From Desulfotignum sp. (GTDB taxonomy: Bacteria; Desulfobacterota; Desulfobacteria; Desulfobacterales; Desulfobacteraceae): a DNA stretch of 64,000 nucleotides. Shown here in pieces: positions 7,268 to 16,793 of the stretch. A program made the position numbers and the translations under genes. The stretch covers positions 299 to 64,298 of the forward strand of contig JAABSA010000017.1 of NCBI GenBank assembly GCA_011390635.1. Reading direction: 5' to 3'. Below the pieces are notes generated by a model. The model was not told the DNA's origin and did no database searches. It was given only the letters and a program-made list of their open reading frames with translations. Every line of letters starts with the position of its first letter. Position 1 is the first letter of the stretch.

Positions 7268-7603
7268 TTAGCCTGCTTCTTTTTCCATTCCTTTACGCAG
7301 ATCGTAAAGCAGATCGACAATCTGTTCACTTTCTTCCTGCGTCAGTCCAAGTCCGTACTGATGCATTACATTTACCACAATATGCCATTCATCCCGGGTT
7401 TTCCCCTGTTTTTCCGGGTCTGCAACTGAATCGTGGCAATCAAGGCAATTTTTTGTATATAACCTATATGCCTGCTCATGATTGAGTTTTTTCTGGTCAG
7501 CTTGGGCGATACCGCCCGTCCCTTGTAAAATAAAACCGCCCATTACAAGAATCGTAACGGCAACCAAAAAAATCGTTTTATTCCAATGCCTGTTTTTTTT
7601 CAT
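7268..7603 (-). CDS. Periplasmic monoheme c-type cytochrome
   Basis: A 111-residue protein with one N-terminal hydrophobic segment (residues 10-30, signal peptide or anchor) and one heme site CLDCH at 53-57. The C-terminal part (TRDEWHIVVNVMHQYGLGLT, then EESEQIVDLLYDLRKGM) resembles small cytochrome domains in which a helical tail closes over the heme, with Met candidates for the sixth ligand. AAAAAAGGAG precedes ATG 7603, so it is the first gene of the minus-strand operon and suggests that the system involves periplasmic electron transfer. Confidence 0.8.
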   Translation of the reverse strand: MKKNRHWNKTIFLVAVTILVMGGFILQGTGGIAQADQKKLNHEQAYRLYTKNCLDCHDSVADPEKQGKTRDEWHIVVNVMHQYGLGLTQEESEQIVDLLYDLRKGMEKEAG

Positions 7604-8386
7604 GCGCGCTCTCCTTTTTTCAAAACTCTGGCAATGCTCGACAGCTTTTGCTTCTTCAATTATATTAATTGTTAACGCCGGTTTAAGAATTTTTGTTTTT
7701 TATCACCCCCCCCTTTATCGCCATGCGTTTTTCCATCACGAGCATCAGAAGAGATTCAAGTCAATCAGTTGGAGGAGAGAACCACACTACATTGTCATGG
7801 TTTTTTTTATAAATTCAGTTAACAGTATATTTTTATAATTGATCAGCAACTCGCCCATCCGAAGGATATTTCCTTCAATATTTTTTTACTAAAAAAGCAT
7901 CCCTTCTAAGTGCACAATACATGCCAGTATAGCCACGGAAAAGACTATCCCCTGAAATATCTGGGTTTTCAATTGTTCGGGCCTGTAGATCGCATGGCAA
8001 TTCCTTATGATGATTGCACAGTTGCGACCTTTCACCTTCTTTCCCGCATCAAAAATGCAACCAAAAGCTAAGGCCATCAGAGCCCGGCCCAAAAACCGAT
8101 GCACGTCAATCACATGTCCTTTTAAGGTATTTAAAATACCGACATAATTCGTCAAGCAAAGCAATCATAATAAAAAATAAGGATGATTTTGCTAGAAAAA
8201 ATGCCGAATTCCGCAGAACAATCTATATTATCGGCAGCAGGTCCCTGATTTTTCAGCATGAATCAGCTGATGGACTTTGGAAATCCCCCTTCAATGATAA
8301 ATTATCCGATACCGGAAATTTCCAGTGTCATTTGATTTAGGATACCCATGCTATCCAAAATCTGGTAAGATCCTTTTTTCAGACAG
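7604..8386. other. Long intergenic region, no supported gene
   Basis: AT-rich stretch between the divergent cytochrome operon and sensor kinase. A C8 run lies near 7706-7713. A minus-strand frame at 7889-8164 with a hydrophobic tail has only a TTG start and no ribosome binding site, and an overlapping plus-strand frame is no better; neither is annotated. The cytochrome operon promoter must lie near its right-hand side of 7603 but no clear box was found. Confidence 0.4.
8293..8367 (+). repeat. Dispersed GATACC repeat, long copy 5
   Basis: Begins TCAATGATAAATTATCC and continues to TTTAGGATACCCATGC and TATCCAAAATCTGG. The first 17 bases are identical to the copy at 12183, and the roughly 55-base units align over their length. 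It lies just before the sensor kinase gene. Confidence 0.6.
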
Positions 8387-11300
8387 ATGAAGACAGTCGG
8401 CAACAATGAGGCAAAGGGGAGACATTTGCTAAAAGTTCAGCTAACAAGGTATAAAATTTTCATCACCCGAATTCCGGCGGCAATCCTTTTATTATTTGCG
8501 ATTGTTTTTATTGAAGTCGGAACATCTGATGCTTCAGAAAAAATCGTCCTGCAGCTTGCCTGGAAACACCAGTTCCAATTTGCCGGATATTATGCAGCCA
8601 TGCACAAGGGCTATTACAGGCAGTCAGGCTTAGACGTAACGATTGTCGAGGGTGGAAAAGGAAAATTTGCACGGGAGGAAGTTCTTAGCGGCCGGGCTCA
8701 ATACGGGGTCGCAGGAGCTGAGCTGCTGCTTCACCGCAGAGACGGCAATCCCTTTGTGGTGCTGGCCCCCATATTTCAGCACTCTCCATCCATTCTGCTT
8801 GCCAGAAGAGATACAGGCATATCAAACATTCAGGATCTTGTTGGAAAACGGGTAATGCTTTTACCCGAGGATAAGGATGCTGACATATTGGCTGCCTTCT
8901 TAAATGAGGGTGTGTCTTTGGATACCATTCACCGTCTCGATCAAACCTATAATCTCGATGATCTGATCGAAGGCCGCACCGATGCTGTCAGCGCTTATGT
9001 GACAAATGAACCTTGGCAACTTTTACAGCAGGGGGTTGAAGCGGCAGTTATATCTCCCCAGTTAAGTGGTGTGGATTTCTACAGTGACTGTCTGTTTACA
9101 ACGGAAGTAGAAATTCGGAAACACCCCCGGCGTGTGCAGGCGTTTTTAGATGCTTCGCTACAAGGGTGGGAATATGCCATGGCCCATACCCAAGAAATAA
9201 TCGACCTGCTTATCGCAGAGTATGGCGTGAAAAAACAGACAGACCATTTGTATTACGAGGCTGCAGCCATACGAAAGATGATGCTTCCCGAGCTGGTGCA
9301 AATCGGGCATATGAATCCAGGCAGATGGCGGCATATCAAAGGGGTTTATCAGAAACTGGGACTTTTGGATGTTGACTTTCCCCTGGAAGGTTTCTTATAT
9401 GATTCCGGATCACAAGCTGCTTTTCCCTGGCTGAACCGGACTTTCTTTGCCGCCATATTTGTCATTGTGCTGCTGGCCATCGGCACAGGGTTTCTGGTTG
9501 TTTTCAACAGAAGGCTGAGATCGGAGGTTCAGGAACGTAAACAGGCTGAAGTATCGTTGAGGGAGAGTGAAAATCAGATCAGCAGTATCTTCAGGAGTGC
9601 TCCCGTCGGTATTGGTTCAGTTGTCAACCGGGTAATGATCAACGTCAACATTCGTCTGTGTGAGATGACGGGATACAATGAAACAGAACTGATCGGCCAG
9701 AGTGCCCGCATACTGTATCCCAGTGATGAAGATTTTGCATTTGTGGGCCGGGAAAAATATGCCCAGATAGCTGACCACGGCACGGGCATGGTGGAAACCC
9801 GCTGGCAGAAAAAAGACGGCACCATCATGGATGTCCTTCTCAGCTCAACACCAGCGGACCTGCAGGACCAGTCAAAAGGGGTCACGTTCACGGCCCTGGA
9901 CATAACCGAACGTAAACAGGCTGAAAAAGAGTTGAAGTTGGCCCATGAAAGAATACTGACGATTCTGGACAGTATTGACTCAACCGTTTATGTGGCAGAC
10001 ATGGACACCTGTGAAATCCTGTTCATGAACAAAAGGATGATAACCGATTTCGGCGGGGATAAAACAGGTGATATCTGCTACAGTGCCTTCAGGAAAAATT
10101 CAGAACGCTGCGAATGCTGTACCAATAATCAACTGGTCGACAACCATGGAAACCCGGCAGGTGTTCATATCTGGAATGACAAAAACCCTGTCACATGCAG
10201 GTATTACATCAATTACGACCGGGCCATTGAATGGACGGACGGCCGCCTGGTCCGGATGCAGATCGCCACAGATATTACAGATCTGAAAAAAATGGAGGCT
10301 CAGCTCCTCCAGGCCCAGAAAATGGAATCGGTGGGCCGCCTGGCTGGCGGTGTGGCCCATGATTTCAACAACATGCTGGGGGTGATTCTGGGACATACTG
10401 AACTGGCATTGCTGCAGGCAGATGAAAACCACGATCTGTATTCCGACCTGAAAGAAATTCAAACCGCAGCTCAGCGTTCGGCTGATATCACAAAGCAGCT
10501 GCTGGCTTTTGCCAGAAAACAGACTATTTCTCCCAGAAAATTGGATTTGAATGACACCGTGGAGAGCATGCTGAATATGTTGCGCCGGATTATCGGAGAA
10601 GACATTGACCTGGTCTGGAAGCCGTCCACCCATCTGTGGCCCGTAAAAATGGACCCGTCCCAGATCGATCAGATCCTTGCTAATCTGTGTGTGAATGCAC
10701 GGGATGCCATTGACGGAGTGGGAAAACTCACCATAGAAACCGGAAGAAAATCATTTGATGAAGAATATTGTAGTGAACACCCAGGTTTCATCCCCGGTGA
10801 TTTTGTGCTACTGGCCGTCAGCGACAATGGCTGTGGAATGGACAAGGATATTCTGGACAATCTGTTCGAGCCGTTCTTCACCACCAAGGATGTGGGCAAA
10901 GGCACCGGCCTGGGGCTTGCAACAATTTACGGCATCTGCAAACAGAACAACGGTTTCATAAATGTCTACAGTGAACCCGGCCAGGGTTCCACCTTCAATA
11001 TTTATCTGCCCCGGTTACTTGCCGATGAAGACACAGATATGACCGTGCCGGAGAAAAAAGCAGCGGTCGGAGGTACAGAAACCATTTTGCTGGTAGAGGA
11101 TGAACCCATGATCCTGGATATGACCACAACCATGCTTGGAATGTTGGGTTACACTGTTCTGGCAGCTGCATCGCCGGATGAGGCTATACGACTTGCAAAA
11201 GATCACACCGGTAAAGTCCATCTTCTCATGAGTGATGTCGTCCTGCCGGAGATGAACGGCCGAGACCTTGCTGGACAAATCGTTCATCTTTATCCGGGCA

Positions 11301-11455
11301 TTCGGCTTTTGTTCATGTCTGGGTATACTGCCAACGTCATTGCCCACCAAGGGGTGCTGGATGATGGAGTGGCATTTATTCAGAAGCCATTTTCCATGGC
11401 GGACATGACGGAAAAGGTGCGGGAAGTTTTGGATATGGCCACTGATAAAAGTTAG
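8387..11455 (+). CDS. Hybrid sensor histidine kinase with NMT1/THI5-like sensor domain
   Basis: A 1022-residue protein. After an N-terminal hydrophobic segment (about 26-46) comes a periplasmic NMT1/ThiY-like substrate-binding domain ([23 protein letters not shown]), then a membrane helix near 350-370, two PAS domains (about 395-510 and 520-640, the second with a Cys cluster ERCECC), a HisKA domain with His658 in GGVAHDFNN, an HATPase domain with [19 protein letters not shown] and GTGLGL boxes, and a C-terminal receiver with phospho-acceptor Asp950 (MSDVVLP) and the KPF motif. The domain order suggests that binding of a small ligand outside the cell controls phosphotransfer to the internal receiver. 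No response regulator with an output domain is adjacent, so its target is unknown. It is flanked by two copies of the GATACC repeat. Confidence 0.88.
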   Translation: MKTVGNNEAKGRHLLKVQLTRYKIFITRIPAAILLLFAIVFIEVGTSDASEKIVLQLAWKHQFQFAGYYAAMHKGYYRQSGLDVTIVEGGKGKFAREEVLSGRAQYGVAGAELLLHRRDGNPFVVLAPIFQHSPSILLARRDTGISNIQDLVGKRVMLLPEDKDADILAAFLNEGVSLDTIHRLDQTYNLDDLIEGRTDAVSAYVTNEPWQLLQQGVEAAVISPQLSGVDFYSDCLFTTEVEIRKHPRRVQAFLDASLQGWEYAMAHTQEIIDLLIAEYGVKKQTDHLYYEAAAIRKMMLPELVQIGHMNPGRWRHIKGVYQKLGLLDVDFPLEGFLYDSGSQAAFPWLNRTFFAAIFVIVLLAIGTGFLVVFNRRLRSEVQERKQAEVSLRESENQISSIFRSAPVGIGSVVNRVMINVNIRLCEMTGYNETELIGQSARILYPSDEDFAFVGREKYAQIADHGTGMVETRWQKKDGTIMDVLLSSTPADLQDQSKGVTFTALDITERKQAEKELKLAHERILTILDSIDSTVYVADMDTCEILFMNKRMITDFGGDKTGDICYSAFRKNSERCECCTNNQLVDNHGNPAGVHIWNDKNPVTCRYYINYDRAIEWTDGRLVRMQIATDITDLKKMEAQLLQAQKMESVGRLAGGVAHDFNNMLGVILGHTELALLQADENHDLYSDLKEIQTAAQRSADITKQLLAFARKQTISPRKLDLNDTVESMLNMLRRIIGEDIDLVWKPSTHLWPVKMDPSQIDQILANLCVNARDAIDGVGKLTIETGRKSFDEEYCSEHPGFIPGDFVLLAVSDNGCGMDKDILDNLFEPFFTTKDVGKGTGLGLATIYGICKQNNGFINVYSEPGQGSTFNIYLPRLLADEDTDMTVPEKKAAVGGTETILLVEDEPMILDMTTTMLGMLGYTVLAAASPDEAIRLAKDHTGKVHLLMSDVVLPEMNGRDLAGQIVHLYPGIRLLFMSGYTANVIAHQGVLDDGVAFIQKPFSMADMTEKVREVLDMATDKS

Positions 11456-11486
11456 GTATTATCCAATGTGTGATTGTTCACGGCCC

Positions 11487-11525
11487 GGATAAATTATAGA
11501 TACCAATACAATCCAAAAAATGATA
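11487..11525 (+). repeat. Dispersed GATACC repeat, copy 6
   Basis: GGATAAATTATAGATACC followed by AATACAATCCAAAAAATG. It lies between the sensor kinase and hicA and matches copies 1 and 3 most closely. Confidence 0.5.
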
Positions 11526-11612
11526 TTTTCAATTGGGAAAGGAATGATGCTTGCGCTATAGTTGACCTTTGAAAACTTCTGTTTTTGAAGAACAGAAATA
11601 GATGAATGAACC

Positions 11613-11864
11613 ATGAAATCACGAAAATTGCTTCAAAAAATACTTGGTGGTTCAAAAAATATCAGATTCACAGAGATGGTGAATCTTGTTGAAAGTTTCG
11701 GTTTCAAGCTAAACCTGAACGACGGTAGCCACCACATTTTTTCAAGGCCTGGTATTCCTGAGCTCGTAAATCAGCAAGATGTCAAGGGGCAAGCCAAACC
11801 ATATCAAATTAGCCAGTTTCTGAAACTGGTTGAAAAATATGATTTTAAACTGGAGGATGAATAA
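11613..11864 (+). CDS. hicA: HicA-type mRNA interferase toxin
   Basis: An 83-residue protein with the double-stranded-RNA-binding-like HicA fold: MVNLVESFGFKLNLNDGSHHIF carries the conserved GSHH segment whose His is the catalytic residue in the family, followed by the VNQQDVKGQAKPYQISQFLKL strand and helix. The family cleaves mRNA until neutralised by HicB. The stop overlaps the hicB start (TAATG), the usual toxin-antitoxin coupling. The pair is enclosed by two GATACC repeats. Confidence 0.85.
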   Translation: MKSRKLLQKILGGSKNIRFTEMVNLVESFGFKLNLNDGSHHIFSRPGIPELVNQQDVKGQAKPYQISQFLKLVEKYDFKLEDE

Positions 11865-12088
11865 TGCGGGATTATCATATAAACATTTTCTATTCAGATG
11901 ATGACGAAGGGTACATCGCTGATATACCCGATCTTGAGGCTTGCTCCGCGTTCGGCGAGACTCCTGACGAGGCATTGCATGAAGTCCAGAAGGCCAGGGA
12001 TTTGTGGATAGTGGCAGCACGAGCAGAGGGAAAAACTATTCCGCTCCCTAAATATCGACCGGTTATATATCAGGCGGTTTCTGCTTGA
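11864..12088 (+). CDS. hicB: HicB-family antitoxin
   Basis: A 74-residue partial RNase H-fold antitoxin: INIFYSDDDEGYIADIPDLEACSAFGETPDEAL is the characteristic HicB pattern (EGY-A--P-L-GC---G-T--EAL). The usual C-terminal DNA-binding helix-turn-helix is short or absent here, so autoregulation is uncertain. It is expected to bind and block HicA; translation starts inside the hicA stop. Confidence 0.85.
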   Translation: MRDYHINIFYSDDDEGYIADIPDLEACSAFGETPDEALHEVQKARDLWIVAARAEGKTIPLPKYRPVIYQAVSA

Positions 12089-12182
12089 TAATATTACAGG
12101 CCAAACATCAGCTTGCAGAATGGTGCTCATTTTGCTGCATTTCATTCCCACATCTCCATCTGGGCGTTAAGATTTATCCTGC

Positions 12183-12257
12183 TCAATGATAAATTATCCC
12201 ATGGCAGGGAATTTTCAGGGATATCTGTTTTAGGATACCAAGATTGCTGAGATCGGA
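12183..12257 (+). repeat. Dispersed GATACC repeat, long copy 7
   Basis: TCAATGATAAATTATCC, then a stretch similar to copy 5, then TTTTAGGATACCAAG. It closes the hicAB unit. The remaining gap 12089-12302 contains no gene I can support. Confidence 0.6.
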
Positions 12258-12302
12258 TTGGTTTCAGCACCCAGACGGTCTTGATTCTGTTGATCCGTAA
12301 GG

Positions 12303-13130
12303 CTATATAAAAAGCAGCAGCCGCAGGGCCTCCATGTAGGATCTGGTTTTAAACCCGATTTTTTTCGGGGACAGCAGCGTTGCACTGGGGTAAAAAGAGG
12401 CTCGATATGCGTCTTTACAGTCAAAGAAGGACACTTCCACATCAAAATGATCCGGCAGTTTCGGAACAACCGGTTTTGGATCGGTTCGTGTTGCATCAGA
12501 TTGACCGGACAGTGACAACAGGCTCTGTTTTACCTTTTTTTTGATTTCACGGCATGCGGTTTCAGGGTGAATATTGATGGTTGATCCGCCTTTACCCTGT
12601 TTAACGGCTACAGAACTGATTCCCGGGATCAGGCGTGACGCATGCCGGCAGATCTCCAGGTCACCTGAAATAAATACCACCGGAACATTTTCCATGGCAG
12701 CCGTATAGGCGTTCAGCATAAATTCCGATACGGTCTCACCGTTAAAGGTTATCCAGGAATACCGCGAGGAATCCATGGTGTGAGCCAGGGGATTGCCGCC
12801 AGCCGAAGCATGGGCATGATATCCGATAAACAGGGCCGCATCAAAAGAGCCGTCAAGCTCCTGCATCATCATGTAGGGGTGGCGGCTCCATCCCCGGATC
12901 AGCTTCACCGGTTCCGGCAGATCTTTTGCAATCAGGTTCCGTGCCGTGGAGTGGGCGTCCTTGACAAGGATCCGGTCAACACCAGCTTCCATGGCACCGA
13001 GACAAGCGGCACTGACCTCCCGTGTCATCTGGGCCTGAAACTCGGGATAGTCGCCGTGATTCCGGGTAACTTCATCCCAGACCGTGGTTCCGGTGATACC
13101 TTCAATGTCCGCACTGATAAATACTTTCAT
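12303..13130 (-). CDS. dppA: D-aminopeptidase, M55 family (DppA)
   Basis: A 275-residue zinc enzyme. Family metal ligands are visible: ISADIEG (Asp and Glu) at the N-terminus, DAHS near residue 60, GYHAHAS near 104 and the NGETVSEFMLNA segment. M55 enzymes are cytoplasmic decamers that release N-terminal D-amino acids such as D-Ala from short peptides. TAAGGAGAAATAAA precedes the ATG. It is the last gene of a minus-strand cluster with a dipeptide transporter, which in Bacillus is also the context of dppA, and with DgcN/DgcA-like genes. It probably processes D-amino-acid peptides, for example from peptidoglycan. Confidence 0.9.
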   Translation of the reverse strand: MKVFISADIEGITGTTVWDEVTRNHGDYPEFQAQMTREVSAACLGAMEAGVDRILVKDAHSTARNLIAKDLPEPVKLIRGWSRHPYMMMQELDGSFDAALFIGYHAHASAGGNPLAHTMDSSRYSWITFNGETVSEFMLNAYTAAMENVPVVFISGDLEICRHASRLIPGISSVAVKQGKGGSTINIHPETACREIKKKVKQSLLSLSGQSDATRTDPKPVVPKLPDHFDVEVSFFDCKDAYRASFYPSATLLSPKKIGFKTRSYMEALRLLLFI

Positions 13131-13167
13131 TTTATTTCTCCTTACGATGTGAGCATAACAGGCCGTG

Positions 13168-14136
13168 TCATTGGTGCAGGAGGCAGGCTACATGATGTCC
13201 CGGGGTGATTCCGGTGAGCACCGGTTCTGTCCGGCTGCACTCATTCATCGCATCGGGGCACCTGGGATGAAAACGGCATCCGGCAGGTGGGTTCATCGGG
13301 CTTGGAACGTCACCTTTTAAGATAATCCGTTTTTTTCTATCCATTTTACCGATCTCAGGGATTGCCGAAAGCAGGGCCTGAGTATAGGGGTGTTTCGGGT
13401 CGCTGTACAGTCTCTCATAAGTGGTGAATTCCACAAACTTCCCCATATACATCACCGCAATCCGGTCGCAGATATACTCCACGACAGCCAGATCGTGCGA
13501 AATGATGATATAGGACAGGTCAAACTCCTGCTGGAGATCGATCAGCAGGTTGATGATCTGGGCCTGGATGGACACATCCAGTGCAGATACCGGTTCGTCC
13601 CCAATGATGAGGCTCGGGTTGAGGGACAGGGCCCGGGCAACACCGATCCGCTGCCGCTGCCCGCCGGAAAATTCATGGGGATACCGAAATCCCTGTTCAG
13701 GAGACAGGCCTACCTTGTCCAGAAGATAGGCCACCCGGTCATCGACCTCACCTTTCGGATACACCTGGTGAATCCTCATGGGATCGCCGATAATCCGGTT
13801 GAGGGTCATCCTTGGATTCAAAGAAGAGTAGGGGTCCTGAAAAATGATCTGCATATCCTTTCGCAGGACCTTCAGCGCTTTTCTTGACATTCCGGCAATA
13901 TCCCGCCCTTTGAAAAGCACCTGTCCCCCTGTGGGTTCTTCCAGCTTCAGCATGGCCATGCCGGCAGTGGTTTTGCCGCATCCGCTTTCCCCCACGATGC
14001 CGAGCGTCTCGCCCTTGTCAAGGGACAGGGAGATGCCGTCCACGGCAAAGACATGTCCGGTGGTTCGGCCAAACAGCCCTTTTTTAACCGGAAAATGTAC
14101 TTTCAGTCCGTCAACTTGAAGAAGTGGTTCCACCAC
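13168..14136 (-). CDS. Oligo/dipeptide ABC transporter ATPase, DppF/OppF type
   Basis: 322 residues. Walker A GESGCGKTT, Q-loop IIFQDPYSSLNP, signature LSGGQRQR (in FSGGQRQRIG), Walker B LIIGDEPVSALD and H-loop IISHD are present, followed by the C-terminal oligopeptide-transporter domain with the Cys-rich GCRFHPRCPDAMNEC segment that binds an iron-sulfur cluster in several Dpp/Opp ATPases. The likely start is GTG 14136 after GAGGG. It should pair with the preceding DppD ATPase on the cytoplasmic face of the DppBC permease. Confidence 0.9.
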   Translation of the reverse strand: MVEPLLQVDGLKVHFPVKKGLFGRTTGHVFAVDGISLSLDKGETLGIVGESGCGKTTAGMAMLKLEEPTGGQVLFKGRDIAGMSRKALKVLRKDMQIIFQDPYSSLNPRMTLNRIIGDPMRIHQVYPKGEVDDRVAYLLDKVGLSPEQGFRYPHEFSGGQRQRIGVARALSLNPSLIIGDEPVSALDVSIQAQIINLLIDLQQEFDLSYIIISHDLAVVEYICDRIAVMYMGKFVEFTTYERLYSDPKHPYTQALLSAIPEIGKMDRKKRIILKGDVPSPMNPPAGCRFHPRCPDAMNECSRTEPVLTGITPGHHVACLLHQ

Positions 14137-14159
14137 TGGTTCATTCCCTCTTTTTATTA

Positions 14160-15149
14160 TTATTCATACAGCCGGCACCGGACCCGGTGCCGTTCCCCGC
14201 GAAGAACCAGTTCCGGCATCCCCTCAGTTGCGCACTCCGGTAACGCCTGGCTGCATCTGGGTTGAAACGTGCAGCCATCCGGCAGATCATAAAGGCTGGG
14301 CACCACACCGGGAATCTCTTTGAGCCGGTCCCGCCCTTTTGCAGCCCGCTGCCCCAGGATGGGAACGGATGCCATCAGCCCCCGGGTGTAGGGGTGCAGG
14401 GGGTTGCTGAACAGTTCATGGGTGGGGCCTTCCTCGACCACCTTTCCGGCATACATGACCACCACCCGCTGGGCGACCTGGGAAATCACGCCGAGGTCAT
14501 GGGTGATCATGAGTACGGCCGTGTCATACTGGGCCTTAAGCTCCAGGATCAATTCCAGGATCTGGGCCTGGATTGTAACATCCAGTGCCGTAGTAGGTTC
14601 ATCAGCGATAAGGATGGCAGGATTACAGGCCAGGGCCATGGCAATCATTGCCCGCTGGCGCATCCCGCCGGACATCTGGTAAGGGAACTCTTTGACCCGT
14701 TTTTCGGGAGAAGGGATCTTGACCCGCTCCAGCATCTCAACGGCCCGTTCCATACTCTCTTTACGAGTCAATCCTTTATGGATGGTGAACATCTCAGCAA
14801 TCTGGTTCCCGACGGTATACACCGGGTTCAGGGAGGTCATTGGCTCCTGGAAAATCATCGAGATCTGGTTCCCGCGAATGGACCGCATGCGGTTTTCCGG
14901 CAGGTCGATCAAATTCACCCCTTTGAAATGGACCTGACCCTCAACAATCCGTCCCGGAGGACTCTGGATCAGGCGCATGATCGAAAGGACGGTGACGCTT
15001 TTCCCGCTGCCGGATTCTCCTACAAGCCCGAGGGTTTCCCCCCGATCTGCATGAAAAGAGACATCATCCACGGCTTTTGCAACGCCATCCAGGGTGTGGA
15101 ACTGGGTTTTCAATCCTTGAACGTTCAGTATGGGTGACTTGTCACTCAC
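14160..15149 (-). CDS. Oligo/dipeptide ABC transporter ATPase, DppD/OppD type
   Basis: About 329 residues. Walker [10 protein letters not shown]-loop [12 protein letters not shown], signature [12 protein letters not shown] and Walker [12 protein letters not shown] are present, then the C-terminal domain with [15 protein letters not shown], a Cys pattern matching the DppF partner. GTG 15149 preceded by AGGAAAAGAG is chosen; an in-frame ATG at 15215 would overlap the upstream amidohydrolase gene by 32 bases. It drives ATP-dependent peptide import with DppF. Confidence 0.9.
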   Translation of the reverse strand: MSDKSPILNVQGLKTQFHTLDGVAKAVDDVSFHADRGETLGLVGESGSGKSVTVLSIMRLIQSPPGRIVEGQVHFKGVNLIDLPENRMRSIRGNQISMIFQEPMTSLNPVYTVGNQIAEMFTIHKGLTRKESMERAVEMLERVKIPSPEKRVKEFPYQMSGGMRQRAMIAMALACNPAILIADEPTTALDVTIQAQILELILELKAQYDTAVLMITHDLGVISQVAQRVVVMYAGKVVEEGPTHELFSNPLHPYTRGLMASVPILGQRAAKGRDRLKEIPGVVPSLYDLPDGCTFQPRCSQALPECATEGMPELVLRGERHRVRCRLYE

Positions 15150-15183
15150 CTTTTTCTCTTTTCCTGTCTGCTGTGTCAATTGC

Positions 15184-16770
15184 TCATGATTTACTGAATA
15201 CCACTTCACCGCCAATGATGGTCATTTCAACGTTCACATCGTGCCACTCACGGGGATGCAGCGCTTTCAGGTCATTTTCAAAAATCGTCAGATCCGCCAG
15301 CTTGCCGGGCTCAAGCGATCCCAACCGGTCTTCTTTCCCACTCATCCAGGCAGCGGTCTGGAAAAATCCGGTGAGACTGTCCTCAATACTCAGGCACTGC
15401 TCTGGATACCACCCGCCTTCAGGCTTGAAGTCCGGGGACTGGCGCAGCACGGCCGCCTGCAGTCCCAGGATGGGCGCAATGGGCTCTACCGGGGCATCGG
15501 ATCCGAATTGAAGCCGAATCCCGTTGTTCATCATTTTTTTCCATGCATATGCCCGGCTGCACCGCTCAGTGCCCCATTTTTTTTCTGCCACGGGCCAGTC
15601 AAAACGGACAAACCCCGGCTGGACCGAAGCCACAACGCCTAAATCCCTGTACCGGTTAAAATCTTCAGGCGTGTAGAGCTGGATATGCTCGACCCGGTCT
15701 CTCCAGGGACCGGGATAGTATTTTCTCCCATTCTCAATGGCATCCAGGGCCCGGGTGCCGGCTTTGTCGCCGATGGCATGGATGGCCACGCTGAATCCCC
15801 GCTCATATGCCTTGAGAACATTGTCCTTGAGTTCATCCGCATCCAGGCAGTGAATACCGCAGTTTTCCGGATCGTCCTCATAGGGATCATGCATAAGGGC
15901 AGTGGCCGAACCCAGTGATCCGTCGGCAAACAGTTTCAGGTGGCCCAGCCAGAGGCGGTCACTGCCGCTGAGCCATTTCAGGCCCCGGTTGTCCAGTGTT
16001 TCAAAATCATAATTCTGGAACAGGTGATGGATCCTGAGTTTCAGCTTGCCGGTGCTCTCCATGTCCTGCAGCATATCCCACTCCTCCAGTGACTCACAGC
16101 TGTGCAGTCCGGTCAGGCCGAGCTTCAGGATTTCGGCCTGACCGGACTGGATACAGGCCGTCAGCTGAGTCCGCTCAAACGGGGGAATCGATTTCTGGAC
16201 CATTTCCCGGGCTTCATGCAGAAGGCCCGTCAGGCTTCCGTCCGAATTCCGGTCAAACCGGATACCCGGGGGATCCATCGATGCCGGTGTTATGCCGGCG
16301 GCTTCCAGGGCCCGGCTGTTCAGCCACTCACTGTGGCCGCAGGTGCGGGCCATCATGATGGGGTTGTCGGGACTGATGTCGTCGAGATCCTGTTTTGTCG
16401 GGGTACGCTTGTTTTCCCACAGGTTGTGGTTCCAGCCGAAACCCACAACCCACCGGCCCGGTTCCGTCTTTTCCACGACGGCCTTGATTTTTTCCCTGCA
16501 GGCGGCGATACTTGTCAGATCCTTCAGATTCACCAGGAGCCTGGACCGGCTGAAAGAGACAAAATGGCAGTGGGCATCCACTAGACCGGGTGTGACCATC
16601 CTTCCTGGCACATCAATGATTCCGGCATCAGGAAGCGCGCTTGTCACCGCTTTATTACTGCCCACAGCTGCGATGACCCCATCTTTTATCCCGACGGCCT
16701 CCACCCAAGGGCAGGCGGGCAGCCCTGTAAAAACGGTTGAAGAGGTGATGACAAATTCGTTGGCGGTCAT
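15184..16770 (-). CDS. YtcJ-like amidohydrolase (COG1574)
   Basis: A 528-residue TIM-barrel metal-dependent hydrolase. VTPGLVDAHCHFVSF gives the N-terminal metal motif (HxH), VAIHAIGDKA the middle His, and QFGSDAPVEP the late Asp; the ending (EPGKLADLTIFENDL) is the usual beta-sandwich return of amidohydrolases. Members of this group (YtcJ, NfdA-like) cleave N-acyl or N-formyl amides, but substrates are mostly unknown. It sits between the permease genes and the ATPase genes of the dipeptide transporter, so its substrate is probably imported by that system or derived from imported peptides. Confidence 0.85.
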   Translation of the reverse strand: MTANEFVITSSTVFTGLPACPWVEAVGIKDGVIAAVGSNKAVTSALPDAGIIDVPGRMVTPGLVDAHCHFVSFSRSRLLVNLKDLTSIAACREKIKAVVEKTEPGRWVVGFGWNHNLWENKRTPTKQDLDDISPDNPIMMARTCGHSEWLNSRALEAAGITPASMDPPGIRFDRNSDGSLTGLLHEAREMVQKSIPPFERTQLTACIQSGQAEILKLGLTGLHSCESLEEWDMLQDMESTGKLKLRIHHLFQNYDFETLDNRGLKWLSGSDRLWLGHLKLFADGSLGSATALMHDPYEDDPENCGIHCLDADELKDNVLKAYERGFSVAIHAIGDKAGTRALDAIENGRKYYPGPWRDRVEHIQLYTPEDFNRYRDLGVVASVQPGFVRFDWPVAEKKWGTERCSRAYAWKKMMNNGIRLQFGSDAPVEPIAPILGLQAAVLRQSPDFKPEGGWYPEQCLSIEDSLTGFFQTAAWMSGKEDRLGSLEPGKLADLTIFENDLKALHPREWHDVNVEMTIIGGEVVFSKS

Positions 16771-16793
16771 TGATTCTTCCTCAGGTTTAAAGA

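Noticed and set aside
7889-8164. Minus-strand ORF with hydrophobic tail in the gap before the sensor kinase
   Set aside because: TTG start without ribosome site, no recognisable domain, and an equally long frame on the opposite strand.
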